Shown here one piece after another: positions 27,825 to 37,206 of a stretch of 64,000 nucleotides of DNA. Position numbers and translations under genes: made by a program. Positions within the stretch are counted from its first letter, which is position 1. Each line of letters opens with the position of its first letter. This stretch comes from an uncultured Kineothrix sp. (GTDB lineage Bacteria > Bacillota > Clostridia > Lachnospirales > Lachnospiraceae). The DNA is taken from NCBI GenBank assembly GCA_910588855.1, contig CAJUSR010000012.1, positions 1 through 64,000 of the forward strand, written 5' to 3'. Below the pieces are notes generated by a model. The model was given only the letters and a program-made list of their open reading frames with translations. It was not told the DNA's origin and did no database searches.

Positions 27825-30425
27825 TTGAGACAACGAGTTCTTTCAGTTGCTTTAGCGTTGTGCTTATGTCTTTCTTGTCCGTCAGTAGCATACGCAGCTC
27901 AGGAAGGCCCTTTGCATCAAGGGAATGTTCTTCCGGAAGAAACCACAGAGCAAACTCAAGAAGAGACTACAGGGCAAACCCAAGAAGAAACCACAGAGGA
28001 GACGAAGCCAAGCGTTGATGGGTCAAATGGTCTGCAGGAAACCCTGCCAGAAGAAGGGGGTGTTCCGCCGGAAGAAAACCAGACCCCGGATGGAACGGTT
28101 CCGGGCGCAGATGATTCAAATGCTCCGCAGGAAACTCCGCCGGAAGAAGGGGATGTTCCTCCGGAAGAGAACCAGACCCCGGATGGAACGGTTCCGGGCG
28201 CGGATAATCCAAATGCCCCGCAGGAAACTCAGCCGGAGCAGGAGGCCGTTCTTTTGGAAGACGACTTAGAGGAATTGAATCCATATGCCAGTGAGGCCTC
28301 ATGGGTCTATCCCTCAAACATACCGGCCACACGTGATAGTTCGTGCCCTACCCCGTCGGAAGTGTATGATGCCATGATTGCACTGCAGGAGCAGGATGGC
28401 TATAGGGAGGGAACGATATGGACTAACGATGAACCTTATTCCGACTCAAAGGGATATTACCATTGGAATGGCGGTCCGCTTAATGGCGCCAATATTAGTG
28501 CGGTTGGCTGTGTAGCTTTTGCATTTACTCTCAGCGATACGGCATTTGGCAATTTGAAAGCCAGAATATACGCAGCGGGTGAATTTGCATTTGAGGATAT
28601 AAAACCCGGAGATATCCTGCAGGTAAATAATGACGCCCATACTGTAATCGTGCTTAAGGTGAGCGAGGTAGGTGTGGTTGTTGCAGAAGGAAACATAAGC
28701 ACTGGAGATCACGTAGGTAAGGTTCATTGGGGGCGGACCATATCTAAGGAAGAGGTGCTAAGAGACACTAGCCATTATATCACTCGTTACCCGGAAGGTT
28801 ATGTTTCACCGGATGATCCGGAGGCCAATATCTCAATTGCAAGTGGAACTCTTGACGGAGGGCTTGCTTGGAACCTGACAAAGGCGGGTACGCTGACTAT
28901 CTCCGGAAAAGGAGCTATGCAGGATTTTAGCAGCACCGCAGAACAACCGTGGAGCAGTAACAGCGGTCAAATCCAGAAAATTGTTATTGAAGATGGCGTT
29001 ACCAATATTGGTTCCAGCGCTTTTTGGGACTGTGGGGCATTGAGTGCAGAGATTGCCCCGAGTGTAACGGCAATTGGCAACAGCGCTTTTAAGGGTTCCA
29101 AAATTATTTCCGTTACCATTCCTTCCGGTGTGAAGGTCATTGGCGACGATGCTTTCCGTACCTGTCAAAATCTTAGTTCAGTGACTGTTTGCGAAGGAGT
29201 GGAAACAATCGGGCAAAATGTTTTCTGTGCATGTTCAAGCCTCACTTCTATAGAATTGCCTGCTAGTATCGGTGAAATAGGCAGTGCAACATTTATGGAA
29301 TGTAAGGAAATGCAAAGCGCGAAGTTTGCCCCAGGCAGCAAGCAGGTAAAATTGGGCGACAATATGTTTACGGAATGCTGGAATCTGGCAAGAGTAACAC
29401 TGCCTCTAAGTATAGACCGGATTGGCGAGGGAATGTTCCAGAATTGTAAAATGCTTGCCGGAGTGGAAATTCCACAAGGCGCAGAAAGTATTGGAATGTG
29501 GGCATTTGCTAGCTGTTCCGGATTTACCACTGTTGTAATTCCCGATAGTGTGACTACAATAGGAACGGCCGCGTTTTCAGCTTGTCCGCTGAAAGATATA
29601 TACTTTACCGGTACCGAAGAGCAATGGAATGCCATAAGCAAATTAGGGGATACAGCATCGGCAGTGTCTAGGGCAACGATACATTATAACTATGTTCCGG
29701 CGCCTGCACCAGACCCAGACCCAAATCCTGATGACAGTGATAATACACCTGGCGGCGACAATGACAATACACCTGGTGGTGATAATGATAATAACCCCGG
29801 TGGTGGCAATGACAATACACCTGGTGGTGATAATGATAATAACCCTGGCGGCGACAATGACAATACACCCGGTGGTGACAATGGCAACAAGCCCGGTGGC
29901 AATCCGGACGGGGATAAACCTGGGAACAATCCGGGCAATAGTTCGGGTTCCGACAGTAACAAGGCGGAGAGTGCCCTTGGAACATCCTCCCTTGTAAATG
30001 CAGGCATAAAAGCAGTTGCAGAGGCGTGGAAACCTACGACTTCAGACGAAATAAAACGGTATGCCTGTGTAGGGAAAGAAGCAGTCCGGTACACCCCGTC
30101 AAAAGATAATACTTATCAGATTAAGGTAGAAAATGCAATACAGGGCCCTATGTGCTTCAAGTCTTTTGAGGCAGTCCTTGGGGATTATACGATTGGGAGG
30201 ACTTACAATATTTACGCGCCTTCCAACGCTGGCTACAGCATGGATAAGGAAATAGAGCTTACCATAGAAATCCCGGCAGCCATTTATAAAGAGAACAGAG
30301 AGTATAAGATGATTTGTGTGACAGAGGATGGCCAGCCAATTGTTTATAAAGATACAGACAGCAACCCTGAAACAATTACAATAAAAACAAATAAGTTTTA
30401 TGCTTACGCATTGGTTTACAAATAG
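27825..30425 (+). CDS. Secreted BspA-type leucine-rich repeat protein with cysteine-peptidase-like domain
   Basis: 866 residues, TTG start with AGGAGG eight bases upstream. Residues 1-24 are a signal peptide (LSVALALCLCLSCPSVAYA). A Glu/Thr/Pro-rich stalk follows (about 30-150) with two 30-residue tandem units. Residues about 160-325 form a CHAP/NlpC-like domain with candidate catalytic Cys 229 (SAVGCVAFAF) and His 272 (NNDAHTVIVL) and an Asn near 290. Residues about 335-620 are LRR_5 repeats of BspA type. A PGGDNDN-repeat linker (about 630-705) leads to a C-terminal beta-rich domain. No LPXTG or membrane anchor is seen at the end, so retention on the surface would need another route. Likely an extracellular adhesin or cell-wall-acting protein; enzyme activity is inference. 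Confidence 0.75.
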   Translation: MRQRVLSVALALCLCLSCPSVAYAAQEGPLHQGNVLPEETTEQTQEETTGQTQEETTEETKPSVDGSNGLQETLPEEGGVPPEENQTPDGTVPGADDSNAPQETPPEEGDVPPEENQTPDGTVPGADNPNAPQETQPEQEAVLLEDDLEELNPYASEASWVYPSNIPATRDSSCPTPSEVYDAMIALQEQDGYREGTIWTNDEPYSDSKGYYHWNGGPLNGANISAVGCVAFAFTLSDTAFGNLKARIYAAGEFAFEDIKPGDILQVNNDAHTVIVLKVSEVGVVVAEGNISTGDHVGKVHWGRTISKEEVLRDTSHYITRYPEGYVSPDDPEANISIASGTLDGGLAWNLTKAGTLTISGKGAMQDFSSTAEQPWSSNSGQIQKIVIEDGVTNIGSSAFWDCGALSAEIAPSVTAIGNSAFKGSKIISVTIPSGVKVIGDDAFRTCQNLSSVTVCEGVETIGQNVFCACSSLTSIELPASIGEIGSATFMECKEMQSAKFAPGSKQVKLGDNMFTECWNLARVTLPLSIDRIGEGMFQNCKMLAGVEIPQGAESIGMWAFASCSGFTTVVIPDSVTTIGTAAFSACPLKDIYFTGTEEQWNAISKLGDTASAVSRATIHYNYVPAPAPDPDPNPDDSDNTPGGDNDNTPGGDNDNNPGGGNDNTPGGDNDNNPGGDNDNTPGGDNGNKPGGNPDGDKPGNNPGNSSGSDSNKAESALGTSSLVNAGIKAVAEAWKPTTSDEIKRYACVGKEAVRYTPSKDNTYQIKVENAIQGPMCFKSFEAVLGDYTIGRTYNIYAPSNAGYSMDKEIELTIEIPAAIYKENREYKMICVTEDGQPIVYKDTDSNPETITIKTNKFYAYALVYK

Positions 30426-30446
30426 AAGCATAAGCTAACAACATAA

Positions 30447-30495
30447 AGATTGCATAAAAGTAACTCTTGGAGCCGCTTTTATGCAATCTTTTTTT
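30447..30495 (+). terminator. Rho-independent terminator
   Basis: A 14-bp stem (AGATTGCATAAAAG paired with CTTTTATGCAATCT) is followed directly by a T run, 21 bases after the LRR gene stop. It should end that transcript. Confidence 0.85.
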
Positions 30496-30580
30496 ACCAT
30501 ATAGGATTCGGGTGTCAAAAGGTCTTCCCGGCAGTGCCGCTTGGCACCCGAATCCATATAGGAAAGCCCTTCGCCAGATT
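30496..30580 (+). repeat. Mosaic repeat, module A
   Basis: Palindromic unit with outer arms GGATTCGGGTG and CACCCGAATCC and an inner GC-rich part, followed by TATAGGAAAGCCCTTCGCCAG. Related copies lie at 31464, 36417 and 39417. It begins immediately after the terminator T run. Confidence 0.8.
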
Positions 30581-30766
30581 AGCAATATTGTTATGACTAT
30601 AACTCCCATGATTAATTTTTTGTTGAGTAAAAAATAATTTGTGTTATGATGAGGATAAAGTAAGACGTGTAATAAGATGAAAGTATAACATAGTATAAAG
30701 TAAAGAAAAAATGATATATATTTTGGGGAGAACAATAACATAAACAGGAGAGAAAAAGGAGGTCTT

Positions 30767-31345
30767 ATGCAATATACATGGGATGATATCGAGCGGCATA
30801 TTGCCGTCTGTAGCCAATGCTCATTATGCAGGACAAGATGCCGGCCTGTCATGGGGAGAGGGAACCGCCAGGCGGATATTATGCTGATTGCCGAAGCTCC
30901 AGGAGCGCAGGAAGATAGACAGGGGATTCCATTTGTAGGCAATTCAGGAAAGATATTGGACAGGCTTTTACAGGATTGTGGGATGGAAAGGAAGGAAATA
31001 TATATTACTAATATTTTGAAATGTCATCCTCCTGATAACCGTGACCCAAAAGAAGAGGAAAAAGAAGCATGCTTTCCCTATTTAAAATATGAGACTTTTC
31101 TGCTGAAGCCAAGAATCATTGTTTGCCTTGGCCGTGTTGCTGCACAGCGCATTATTTCGCCGGATTTTAAAATTACCAGCCAGCATGGTACGTGGACATA
31201 CCGGAAAAACTTTGCTTTGACTGCCACATATCATCCTTCGGCGCTCCTTCGGGATTCTTCCAAGTATAATCTGGCAAAGGAAGATTTTGTTGAAATTATA
31301 AAGAAACGGGTAGAACTCAATGAAAGGAAAAGCCTTGACTTTTGA
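30767..31345 (+). CDS. Uracil-DNA glycosylase, family 4 (Fe-S)
   Basis: 192-residue DNA repair enzyme that excises uracil. Motif A is IAEAPGAQEDRQGIPFVGNS and motif B is TYHPSALLR, both characteristic of family 4 UDGs. Cysteines in CSQCSLC near the N-terminus, CHPP in the middle and ACFPYL fit the four ligands of the 4Fe-4S cluster. Start ATG 30767 has AAGGAGG just upstream. It stands alone, with repeats on both sides, and is convergent with the chemoreceptor gene on the other strand. Confidence 0.9.
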   Translation: MQYTWDDIERHIAVCSQCSLCRTRCRPVMGRGNRQADIMLIAEAPGAQEDRQGIPFVGNSGKILDRLLQDCGMERKEIYITNILKCHPPDNRDPKEEEKEACFPYLKYETFLLKPRIIVCLGRVAAQRIISPDFKITSQHGTWTYRKNFALTATYHPSALLRDSSKYNLAKEDFVEIIKKRVELNERKSLDF

Positions 31346-31463
31346 TGAAATATAGAAATATATGTCAGAGCATGGGTATTGCCAATGAAATTTTTATAGA
31401 AATTGGATATGAGGGAGTGAGGATTAGTGGGAGATAGAAAAATATTCTTCGATAACATAGATA

Positions 31464-31560
31464 AGATTCGGGTGTTAAAAGGCTTGCCCGGTAGTGCCGC
31501 TTGGCATATTGTATAAAAAAGTTGTTTCTATTGTACGGAGCATTCCGATAATCTTCTTAA
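31464..31560 (+). repeat. Mosaic repeat, module A plus tail
   Basis: Diverged copy of the module: GATTCGGGTGTTAAAAGGC, then GTAGTGCCGCTTGGCA. The following bases, including GGAGCATTCCGAT and CTTAAGGC, also recur after the copy at 39417, so these two share a longer unit of about 110 bp that lacks the right palindrome arm. Confidence 0.7.
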
Positions 31561-31574
31561 GGCAAAAATCGTGT

Positions 31575-31616
31575 AAAAGTCACTTGCGCAAAAGGATATT
31601 GTGCAAGTGGCTTTTT
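31575..31616. terminator. Bidirectional terminator
   Basis: Stem AAAAGTCACTTGCGCA with TTGTGCAAGTGGCTTTT, with T-rich sequence on the plus side and the complementary A run on the other. It lies between the convergent UDG and chemoreceptor genes and could stop both. Confidence 0.75.
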
Positions 31617-31641
31617 GACACCTTAATTATAATTTAGAAGA

Positions 31642-33670
31642 TTACTCAATACGGAACTGCCGAATCAAGTGATTGAGCGTTTTGGCTTGGTTAGACAGCG
31701 CAGTGGAAATAGCGGCGCTTCTTTCCGCAGCATCGGAATTGGTCTGGATAACTTTGGAAACTTCTTTCACTCTATTTTCTACAGAAGAAATCATTTCCGA
31801 TTGTTGCCCGCTTGCAAGTGAAATTTCATCCATCAATACTTTGATAGATTGAATACATTCGTTGATGACCTGTACTGCAGAAATGGCGTGGTTTGTCGAT
31901 TCTGCCCCTGTTTTTACGTCAAGGATTGACTGACCAATCAAATCGCTGGTATTCCTTGCTGCTTCCGTAGACTTAGCGGCAAGGTTTCTGACTTCATCAG
32001 ATACGACTGAGAACCCTTTTCCGGCCTCTCCGGCTCTTGCAGCTTCAACAGAGGCATTTAATGCAAGAATATTTGTTTGGGAAGCGATATCTTCAATTGT
32101 TTTTATAATGCTGCCGATTTGGGCAGAAGATTGTTCAATATTTTTTGTGGCAATAATCAATTGCTCCATTTTCGTATCGGCTTCAGCCGCATATCCTGTA
32201 GCCTTATCCATTAAGTCGCTGGCGTTGCAGCAGCGGACGGAACTATTTTGGATTTGCTCCGTCATGTCCGTTATGTTGGCTACAAGCCCTTCGATAGAAA
32301 CCCTTTGCTGCATGGTTCCCTGAGATAATGCCTGAGCGCCTGCGGATACTTGGTTTGCGCTGTTGTCCACTTGGCTTGCAATATGGGTAATATCGCGCAT
32401 AACATTTGTGGGATTGCCGCGAATACTACTCAGACTTTCCGCTAAAACTGTGAAATCACCGATATAATACGCTTTGTTTTTCGATACATCTACGGCAATA
32501 TTCCCATCTGCCATTTCGCCTAAAATGCGGCCGATATCCTCAATGGTTTTTCTGAGGCAGTCGCAAAGATGATGGATTGTCTGAGCAATCATTCCAATTT
32601 CATCTTTTCTGCCATAAAAAGTTTCCAGTTCCCGGTCGGCGGAGAGTTCCAAGTTGCCAAGGCGTTGGATTGCATTTTCCATAACCATAAGCTCCCTGCC
32701 TTCCCGATATAGGATTAACAGTGTAGCTAATATGACAATTGATGCTACAACCGCACATAAAATACCTACTGAAACGCGCACTGCAGCCACTTTCTCCATA
32801 AACTTCTTCCGCATCATCACGAACCATGAAGACCCAATCCCGATCCTTAAGATATTTATAGACAACAAGCTGGTCAATTCCGTTTTCATCTTGATAAGAA
32901 TAGGTGCCAGCCTGCGTATTCCCGTCGGCTTTGATTCGCTGCAGGATTTCCAGATAGCCTTTATCGGTTGTCTCCGTATTTAAAAGCGATTCGTCCTGAT
33001 GATATAGATACGTACCGTCTTCTACATTTAAAAAGACATATTCGCAGTGGGGAAGCCCCTCAATATTTAGATTAAGCAGTGCATCCATCAAACGGCTGGC
33101 GTATACGCCGGCGCCGACAAAGCCAATGCATTCCTGATTGTCAAAAATCGGATAATACATAGAAAGAATCATGCTTCCTGTGCCCGGGGATTTCATGATT
33201 CCCAAATTGGTTAACTTTGGTTCTGCAAGGATGGTATCGCGAAATTCATCTAAGGATTCACCGGTCCTGGTAGTGATTCCGATTGCCCCCTGAGAAGTGT
33301 GTGTCAAGACATAGGTAGAAGGTGTTCCGATGTATAAACCTTCAAAGATTCCTTTTATGGAAGCAAAATCTTCCGTATATTGCTGACCACGTTGCAAAAG
33401 TGCAGGATCCTCCGGATTTTTAAGGAGATCATGGACTTCGTTTCCAAGGGCAAAAGCCATCATATATTCTTCTGCGGAAGCTACGTAATCATTTATGATT
33501 GCAGCCCTGGATTCCACGGCATCAATCATTTGGTTAGTAATATTACTTTCCACCATAGAGGATACGCGGCTGGACACGATGAACCAAAGCAGCAGCATGC
33601 CCATGAAAGTAATTGCAGTGGTAATAATGCTGATACGTGTAGCCAATTTTCGGTTTGCTAAAAATTTCAT
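31642..33670 (-). pseudogene. Methyl-accepting chemotaxis protein, frameshifted
   Basis: The N-terminal frame (33670 down to about 32795) carries a first membrane helix (LATRISIITTAITFMGMLLL) and a dCache-type extracellular sensor ending DRDWVFMVRDDAEEVYGE. The C-terminal frame, read from about 32790 to 31642, has the second membrane helix, HAMP and a full signalling domain (NILALNASVEAARAGEAGKG). Removing one base from an AAA run (plus-strand TTT at 32792-32794) joins them into a protein of about 675 residues. As it stands, sensor and signalling halves are separated. A sequencing slip is the alternative. Confidence 0.8.
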
Positions 33671-33858
33671 AAGACCCCTCCTAAGATAAAAATTTAGTTA
33701 GAATTTAGATTGAAATAATTTTTAAACTCCCTTTTGGTAAAGATAGCCCTCCATTTTTTTCCTGCACGAATATTATTATCACGAGTTGCTTCGCCTTTCA
33801 AGCCCGGTTCATTTAGAATTAATTCATAAATAGTTCATTTTTTTATTAGATTAAATCC

Positions 33859-33886
33859 TTGATAAATGCATTATATATGTTATAAT
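33859..33886 (+). promoter_or_regulatory. Promoter for hsp20
   Basis: TTGATA at 33859-33864 and TATAAT at 33881-33886, separated by 16 bases, about 90 bases before the Hsp20 start. No CIRCE (HrcA) inverted repeat was found around it. Confidence 0.55.
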
Positions 33887-33975
33887 TGATATATAACAAG
33901 CAATGAAGAATAGAGAAAAGAAACTAGTAAATAATAAAGAATAAAAAAGTAGAGAAAAGAATGGAGGAACGATTT

Positions 33976-34428
33976 ATGTTGACACCTAGTATTTTTGGAA
34001 GAGATATGTTTGATGATTTTTTTGGTTTTCCGCTTTATGATGATAAGGATTTTAGGAAAATGGAAAAGAAATTATGTAGCGGTAAGGATAAAAATTTAAT
34101 GAAAACGGATGTGAAAGAACAGGAAGGCAGTTATGAACTGGAGATGGACTTGCCGGGATTTAAAAAAGACGATGTGAAAGTTGCCCTTGAAAACGGATAT
34201 TTGACGGTGAGTGCGGAGAAAGAGAATGGGGAGGAAAAAGGAGACGGCAAATATATCCGCAGGGAGAGGTATTTTGGGAAATGCCAGAGGACTTTCTTTG
34301 TAGGTGAAGACGTGGAACAGGAGGATATTAAAGGGGAGTTCAAGCATGGCATCCTGAAATTATCCATTCCTAAGAAAGAGCAAAAACCTGCAGCGGGAGA
34401 AAAAAGATATATTGCCATAGAAGGGTGA
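33976..34428 (+). CDS. Hsp20/alpha-crystallin small heat-shock protein
   Basis: 150-residue cytoplasmic holdase chaperone. Start ATG 33976 (MLTPSIFGRDMFDDFF) is preferred because GGAGG lies at 33963-33967; an ATG at 33961 would overlap that site. The alpha-crystallin domain spans about residues 35-140, with the typical DLPGFKKDDVKVALENGYL and the C-terminal strand GILKLSIPKKE, which carries the IxI-like motif needed for oligomer assembly. Monocistronic, with a strong terminator after it. Length and motifs agree with Clostridia relatives. Confidence 0.93.
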   Translation: MLTPSIFGRDMFDDFFGFPLYDDKDFRKMEKKLCSGKDKNLMKTDVKEQEGSYELEMDLPGFKKDDVKVALENGYLTVSAEKENGEEKGDGKYIRRERYFGKCQRTFFVGEDVEQEDIKGEFKHGILKLSIPKKEQKPAAGEKRYIAIEG

Positions 34429-34474
34429 AGCCAAAGCACTGCAAAAAACGATAGTATACGCAAATAGTATTATT

Positions 34475-34511
34475 GAGCCGGGAATCCAACCATAGTTTCC
34501 CGGCTTTCTTT
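34475..34511 (+). terminator. Rho-independent terminator after hsp20
   Basis: Stem AGCCGGGAA with TTCCCGGCT and a following T-rich tract, about 47 bases after the hsp20 stop. Confidence 0.75.
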
Positions 34512-34550
34512 TATGTACAATTATGCAAAACTTTGCGCAGCTATGTAAAA

Positions 34551-34718
34551 AGGAAATAATCCGCTATGCGGCATATGGGGCGTGCAGCGAGTAGGTGGGT
34601 AGATGAAGATTCTCTACTCAATTGCACCTATGCGCAGCCCCGTGAAGAGGAAATAATCCGCTATGCGGCATGCGGAACGCGCAGCGAGTAGGGGGAAGAT
34701 GAATCTTCTCCACTCGAT
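34551..34718 (+). repeat. Two direct copies of repeat module D
   Basis: The unit starts AGGAAATAATCCGCTATGCG and continues through GCAGCGAGTAGG to GATGAAnATTCT. Copies run from 34551 and from 34648, about 70 bases each. A third, more diverged copy is at 36673-36740. The CCGCTATGCGG core is a short palindrome. The copies fill the gap between hsp20 and the Nudix gene. Confidence 0.75.
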
Positions 34719-34854
34719 TTATCGGGTTTGAGAAGAAAGAAAAAGGGCGGCGAAAAGATGCTGCTCTATTTCTTAAATACTGTTGATATTTACTTAAATA
34801 TCAAATAGAATAAAATTAAATTTAATTTGTGATATGCAAGGAGCATGGAAGAGG

Positions 34855-35466
34855 ATGAAGAAAATAGACTCTGTACAAAAATTGACCGAGAATAGGCATT
34901 TAAATCTGTATCATTTGGATGCACGTGACCGGAAAGGGGAACTTTTCGATTACTATTTTGCTTCCAGAAACCCACAGGAAAAGTTGAAGCTGACTACAAA
35001 AAGCATGGAGCCGGAGGGGGTCGTGATTTATGCGCTGACGGAGGAAGAGGAACCGAGGCTTGTCTTGATTAAAGAGTACCGCTATCCTCTGGATGAAGAG
35101 ATATATGCACTTCCTGCAGGGTTGGTGGATGCCAAAGAGACGCCAGGGATGGCGGCAGTCCGGGAGATGAAAGAGGAAACCGGTTTTTTGTTCCGGGAAT
35201 ATACGGGAGGGGATACCTGCTTCCGAAGGCCATTTTTCATGGGTCCAGGTTTCACAGATGAAAGCTGTTGCGCGGTGTATGGAACCGTAGTTTTTGGTAA
35301 AGAGATGCCGGAATGCGAGGAAACGGAAGAAATTCGGGTGATATTGGCGGACAAGCGTCTTGTACGGCAGATTCTGTCAGAGGAAAAGGTTTCTTTAAGG
35401 GGCGCTTATTTAATGATGCAGTTTTTACACATGGATGTAACGGAGCCATTTTCGTTTTTAGAGTAA
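34855..35466 (+). CDS. Nudix hydrolase (ADP-ribose pyrophosphatase type)
   Basis: 203 residues from ATG 34855; the upstream ATG at 34834 overlaps the likely ribosome site AAGGAG at 34838-34843. The Nudix box is complete: G-LVDAK-E-TPGMAAV-RE-MKEE-TGF, which binds the catalytic metal. A beta-rich N-terminal part (LNLYHLDARDRKGELFDYYF) fits ADP-sugar pyrophosphatases that clear ADP-ribose or related nucleotides. Substrate is inferred from the family only. It ends 25 bases before the 129-bp repeat. Confidence 0.85.
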   Translation: MKKIDSVQKLTENRHLNLYHLDARDRKGELFDYYFASRNPQEKLKLTTKSMEPEGVVIYALTEEEEPRLVLIKEYRYPLDEEIYALPAGLVDAKETPGMAAVREMKEETGFLFREYTGGDTCFRRPFFMGPGFTDESCCAVYGTVVFGKEMPECEETEEIRVILADKRLVRQILSEEKVSLRGAYLMMQFLHMDVTEPFSFLE

Positions 35467-35490
35467 ATCAGGAAGCTGCTTATCTTGATT

Positions 35491-35619
35491 TTATTCCCGC
35501 GAGCAACGAGCCAAGTGGCTGCTTGCAGACATTTGGCGACTGCCGCGAGGGTCAAATACCCCGCTGCTCTGCAGCGCTGCAAGTTTGCTACCCCGTTGCT
35601 TGCAGCGGGGTCTTTGATT
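35491..35619 (+). repeat. 129-bp repeat, left copy of an inverted pair
   Basis: This 129-base unit recurs on the other strand at 53216-53344 with only four mismatches by hand comparison. It begins TTATTCCCGCGAGCAACGAG and ends GCGGGGTCTTTGATT. CCCCGCTGC and GCAGCGGGG within it can pair, so it can form a structured RNA or cruciform. It lies directly downstream of the Nudix gene. Confidence 0.9.
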
Positions 35620-35682
35620 AGGAGAAGCCTTTGGCGGCTGTAATTATTTTTATTTCCGGGCATAACTATTGAATGGATGATT

Positions 35683-35732
35683 GATTAAGAGAGCGTAAGA
35701 AGATATTCATATCTTTTTACGCTCTCTTAATT
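35683..35732. terminator. 24-bp near-perfect hairpin
   Basis: Arms at 35683-35706 and 35709-35732 are almost perfectly complementary (core TAAGAGAGCGTAA / TTACGCTCTCTTA) with a two-base loop. There is no long T run after it, so it may be a terminator working through stem strength, or a cruciform/regulatory site before the SseB-like gene. Confidence 0.5.
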
Positions 35733-35864
35733 GACCGAGAAGGGAAATTATGGTAAATTATACAGTATATTGTTGTATAAATATTTATTTGTACAATAAA
35801 TTTATGTAGAAATGAGGATTGGTAAAATCGTATATTCAAAAAAGGATGCAAGGAGGAAGGATGT

Positions 35865-36344
35865 ATGAGAGGCTTAACGGAAAAGGAAACGCAGGAGGCT
35901 ATGGCACATATTTTGGATAATTTACCTATTGAACAGGAGCTGCAAAGGTGGAAACAGGAGGAGGAAAATCCGGTCCTGATGAGAAAGCTTTTAGATGTGG
36001 TGGCTCAAAGGGCAAAGGATGATGGTGGATTGATTGTGTCCGTGAAAAGCGATGAAGTTTTGAGAGGAGCAGAAAACATAGAACTTTTTCAAGCTGACAA
36101 GAAGGGAGATGTAAACGTGGTTTCCAGCAATGGCAATTATCGCTTTGCAATGGTATTTACATCCAGGGAACGGTTTAAAGTTTGCAATGATACTTCGGGA
36201 TTTGTAGTGTTTATTGATGAGCTGTTCAGATTCCTGATAAGCCAGCCGGATATTGATGGGATAATGCTTAATTTGAAAAAGGAAGAGGCTGTTTTTGATA
36301 AAGAAATGATGAAAAAGGTTTTGTCTATGATGGAACAGGGATAA
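35865..36344 (+). CDS. SseB-like N-terminal domain protein
   Basis: 159-residue cytoplasmic protein. The central part DGGLIVSVKSDEVLRGAENI through FVVFIDELFRFLISQPDIDG matches the small alpha/beta domain found in SseB-related proteins, which has no assigned enzymatic activity. ATG 35865 has AGGAGGAAGG just before it. It is monocistronic with a terminator 37 bases later. The exact role is unknown; identification is moderate. Confidence 0.65.
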   Translation: MRGLTEKETQEAMAHILDNLPIEQELQRWKQEEENPVLMRKLLDVVAQRAKDDGGLIVSVKSDEVLRGAENIELFQADKKGDVNVVSSNGNYRFAMVFTSRERFKVCNDTSGFVVFIDELFRFLISQPDIDGIMLNLKKEEAVFDKEMMKKVLSMMEQG

Positions 36345-36380
36345 AAAGGGGAACAATGATTCTGGAAAGTGGAACTTTTA

Positions 36381-36415
36381 AGCGTAGTAGCTTTTGTAGC
36401 TGTTACGCTTTTTTT
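36381..36415 (+). terminator. Rho-independent terminator
   Basis: Stem AGCGTAGTAGC with GCTGTTACGCT (two wobble pairs) followed by seven T. Directly after the T run the repeat mosaic starts, as at 30496. Confidence 0.75.
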
Positions 36416-36416
36416 G

Positions 36417-36760
36417 CCATATAGGATTTGGGTGTCAAAAGCCCTGCCCGACAGCGGCGCTTGACACCCGAATCCATATAAGAAAGTTCTCCGAATTTCC
36501 CATATGGTGAAAAATAATTATCGCACTGCGGCGGAGGGGGAGCATGCCGCTGCCGCGCCCCGCCGCAGGCGGAGAATCCTGCAAGCAGGATTTTTTTTAC
36601 TATATAGGAAAGTCCTTCGCCAGAAGGACATAAATGGAAGTGCCGAAGACACTTTTTATGCAGTTCCGGGCGGAGGAATATGCCGCTATGCGGCGCACGG
36701 GGCGCGCAGCGGGTAGGGGAAGATGAATCTTTGCTACTGGATGTTTATGGGAAGACCTTT
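36417..36760 (+). repeat. Repeat mosaic: modules A, C, B and D in series
   Basis: Module A (palindrome with GGGTGTC/GACACCC arms) runs 36417-36484. Module C, GC-rich with CACTGCGGCGGAG and CCGCCGCAGGCGG arms, runs about 36524-36580. Module B with CCTTCGCCAGAAGG and the CGAAGACACTTTT hairpin runs 36602-36660. Module D around CCGCTATGCGG runs 36673-36740. All four occur elsewhere in the window in other combinations. Confidence 0.8.
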
Positions 36761-37206
36761 CGTCAAAAGGGCATAAATTAGTTAATGAAGAACAGCAAGC
36801 TCCCATAGAAGTGGCAAAACTCATTTTTCACATTTTTACATAATAAGAAATTACGCATAACGTTGTAGAAAACCGTGAGCAAACCATTGGGTAAACCCCG
36901 TTTTACAGGGCAGGTAATCACACCATATCATTGTGGAAATAAAAATGGTACAAAAGAGCGGCGTTTAACAGCAGTACAGCCAACAAAAGAAAATAATAGA
37001 ATAGATGATATTCCGTCAAATTACTAAACCTTTATGGGAAATTATATCCTTGAGAATAAAACAGACTTGACGAGTATGCGTTTTTATAGGAAAATACTCC
37101 TAAAGAAAGAAATACGAAAAAAGGGCATCGGGAACGGGAAGGAGCGAAAATAATAAAAGTGCCTTATTTGTCCAAAGAATAAAGGAAAAGAGGAAGGGAT
37201 AGACCG
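36761..37206 (+). other. Gap with weak coding debris before the FIST gene
   Basis: A stop-bounded stretch at about 36879-37027 (KPLGKPRFTGQVITPYHCGN, ending RIDDIPSNY) is protein-like but lacks a start with a ribosome site; it may be the end of a lost gene. The rest is AT-rich. Purine-rich GGAAAAGAGGAAGG at about 37183-37197 is the ribosome site for the next gene. Confidence 0.35.

Noticed and set aside
29739..29895. Regular 30-bp repeats suggesting a CRISPR array
   Set aside because: The units are in-frame coding repeats without spacers, and no cas gene is present.
29668..30094. Long ORFs rich in Pro/Gly/His over the LRR linker
   Set aside because: They arise from the low-complexity GGDNDN-coding repeats read in other frames.
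747..33670. All frameshifts explained as sequencing error
   Set aside because: A 9-kb NRPS and most genes are intact, jetD has a base substitution stop and jetC breaks outside a homopolymer, so error alone is unlikely; it remains possible for single cases at homopolymers.
33840..33975. CIRCE element for HrcA control of hsp20
   Set aside because: No TTAGCACTC-N9-GAGTGCTAA-like pair could be found.
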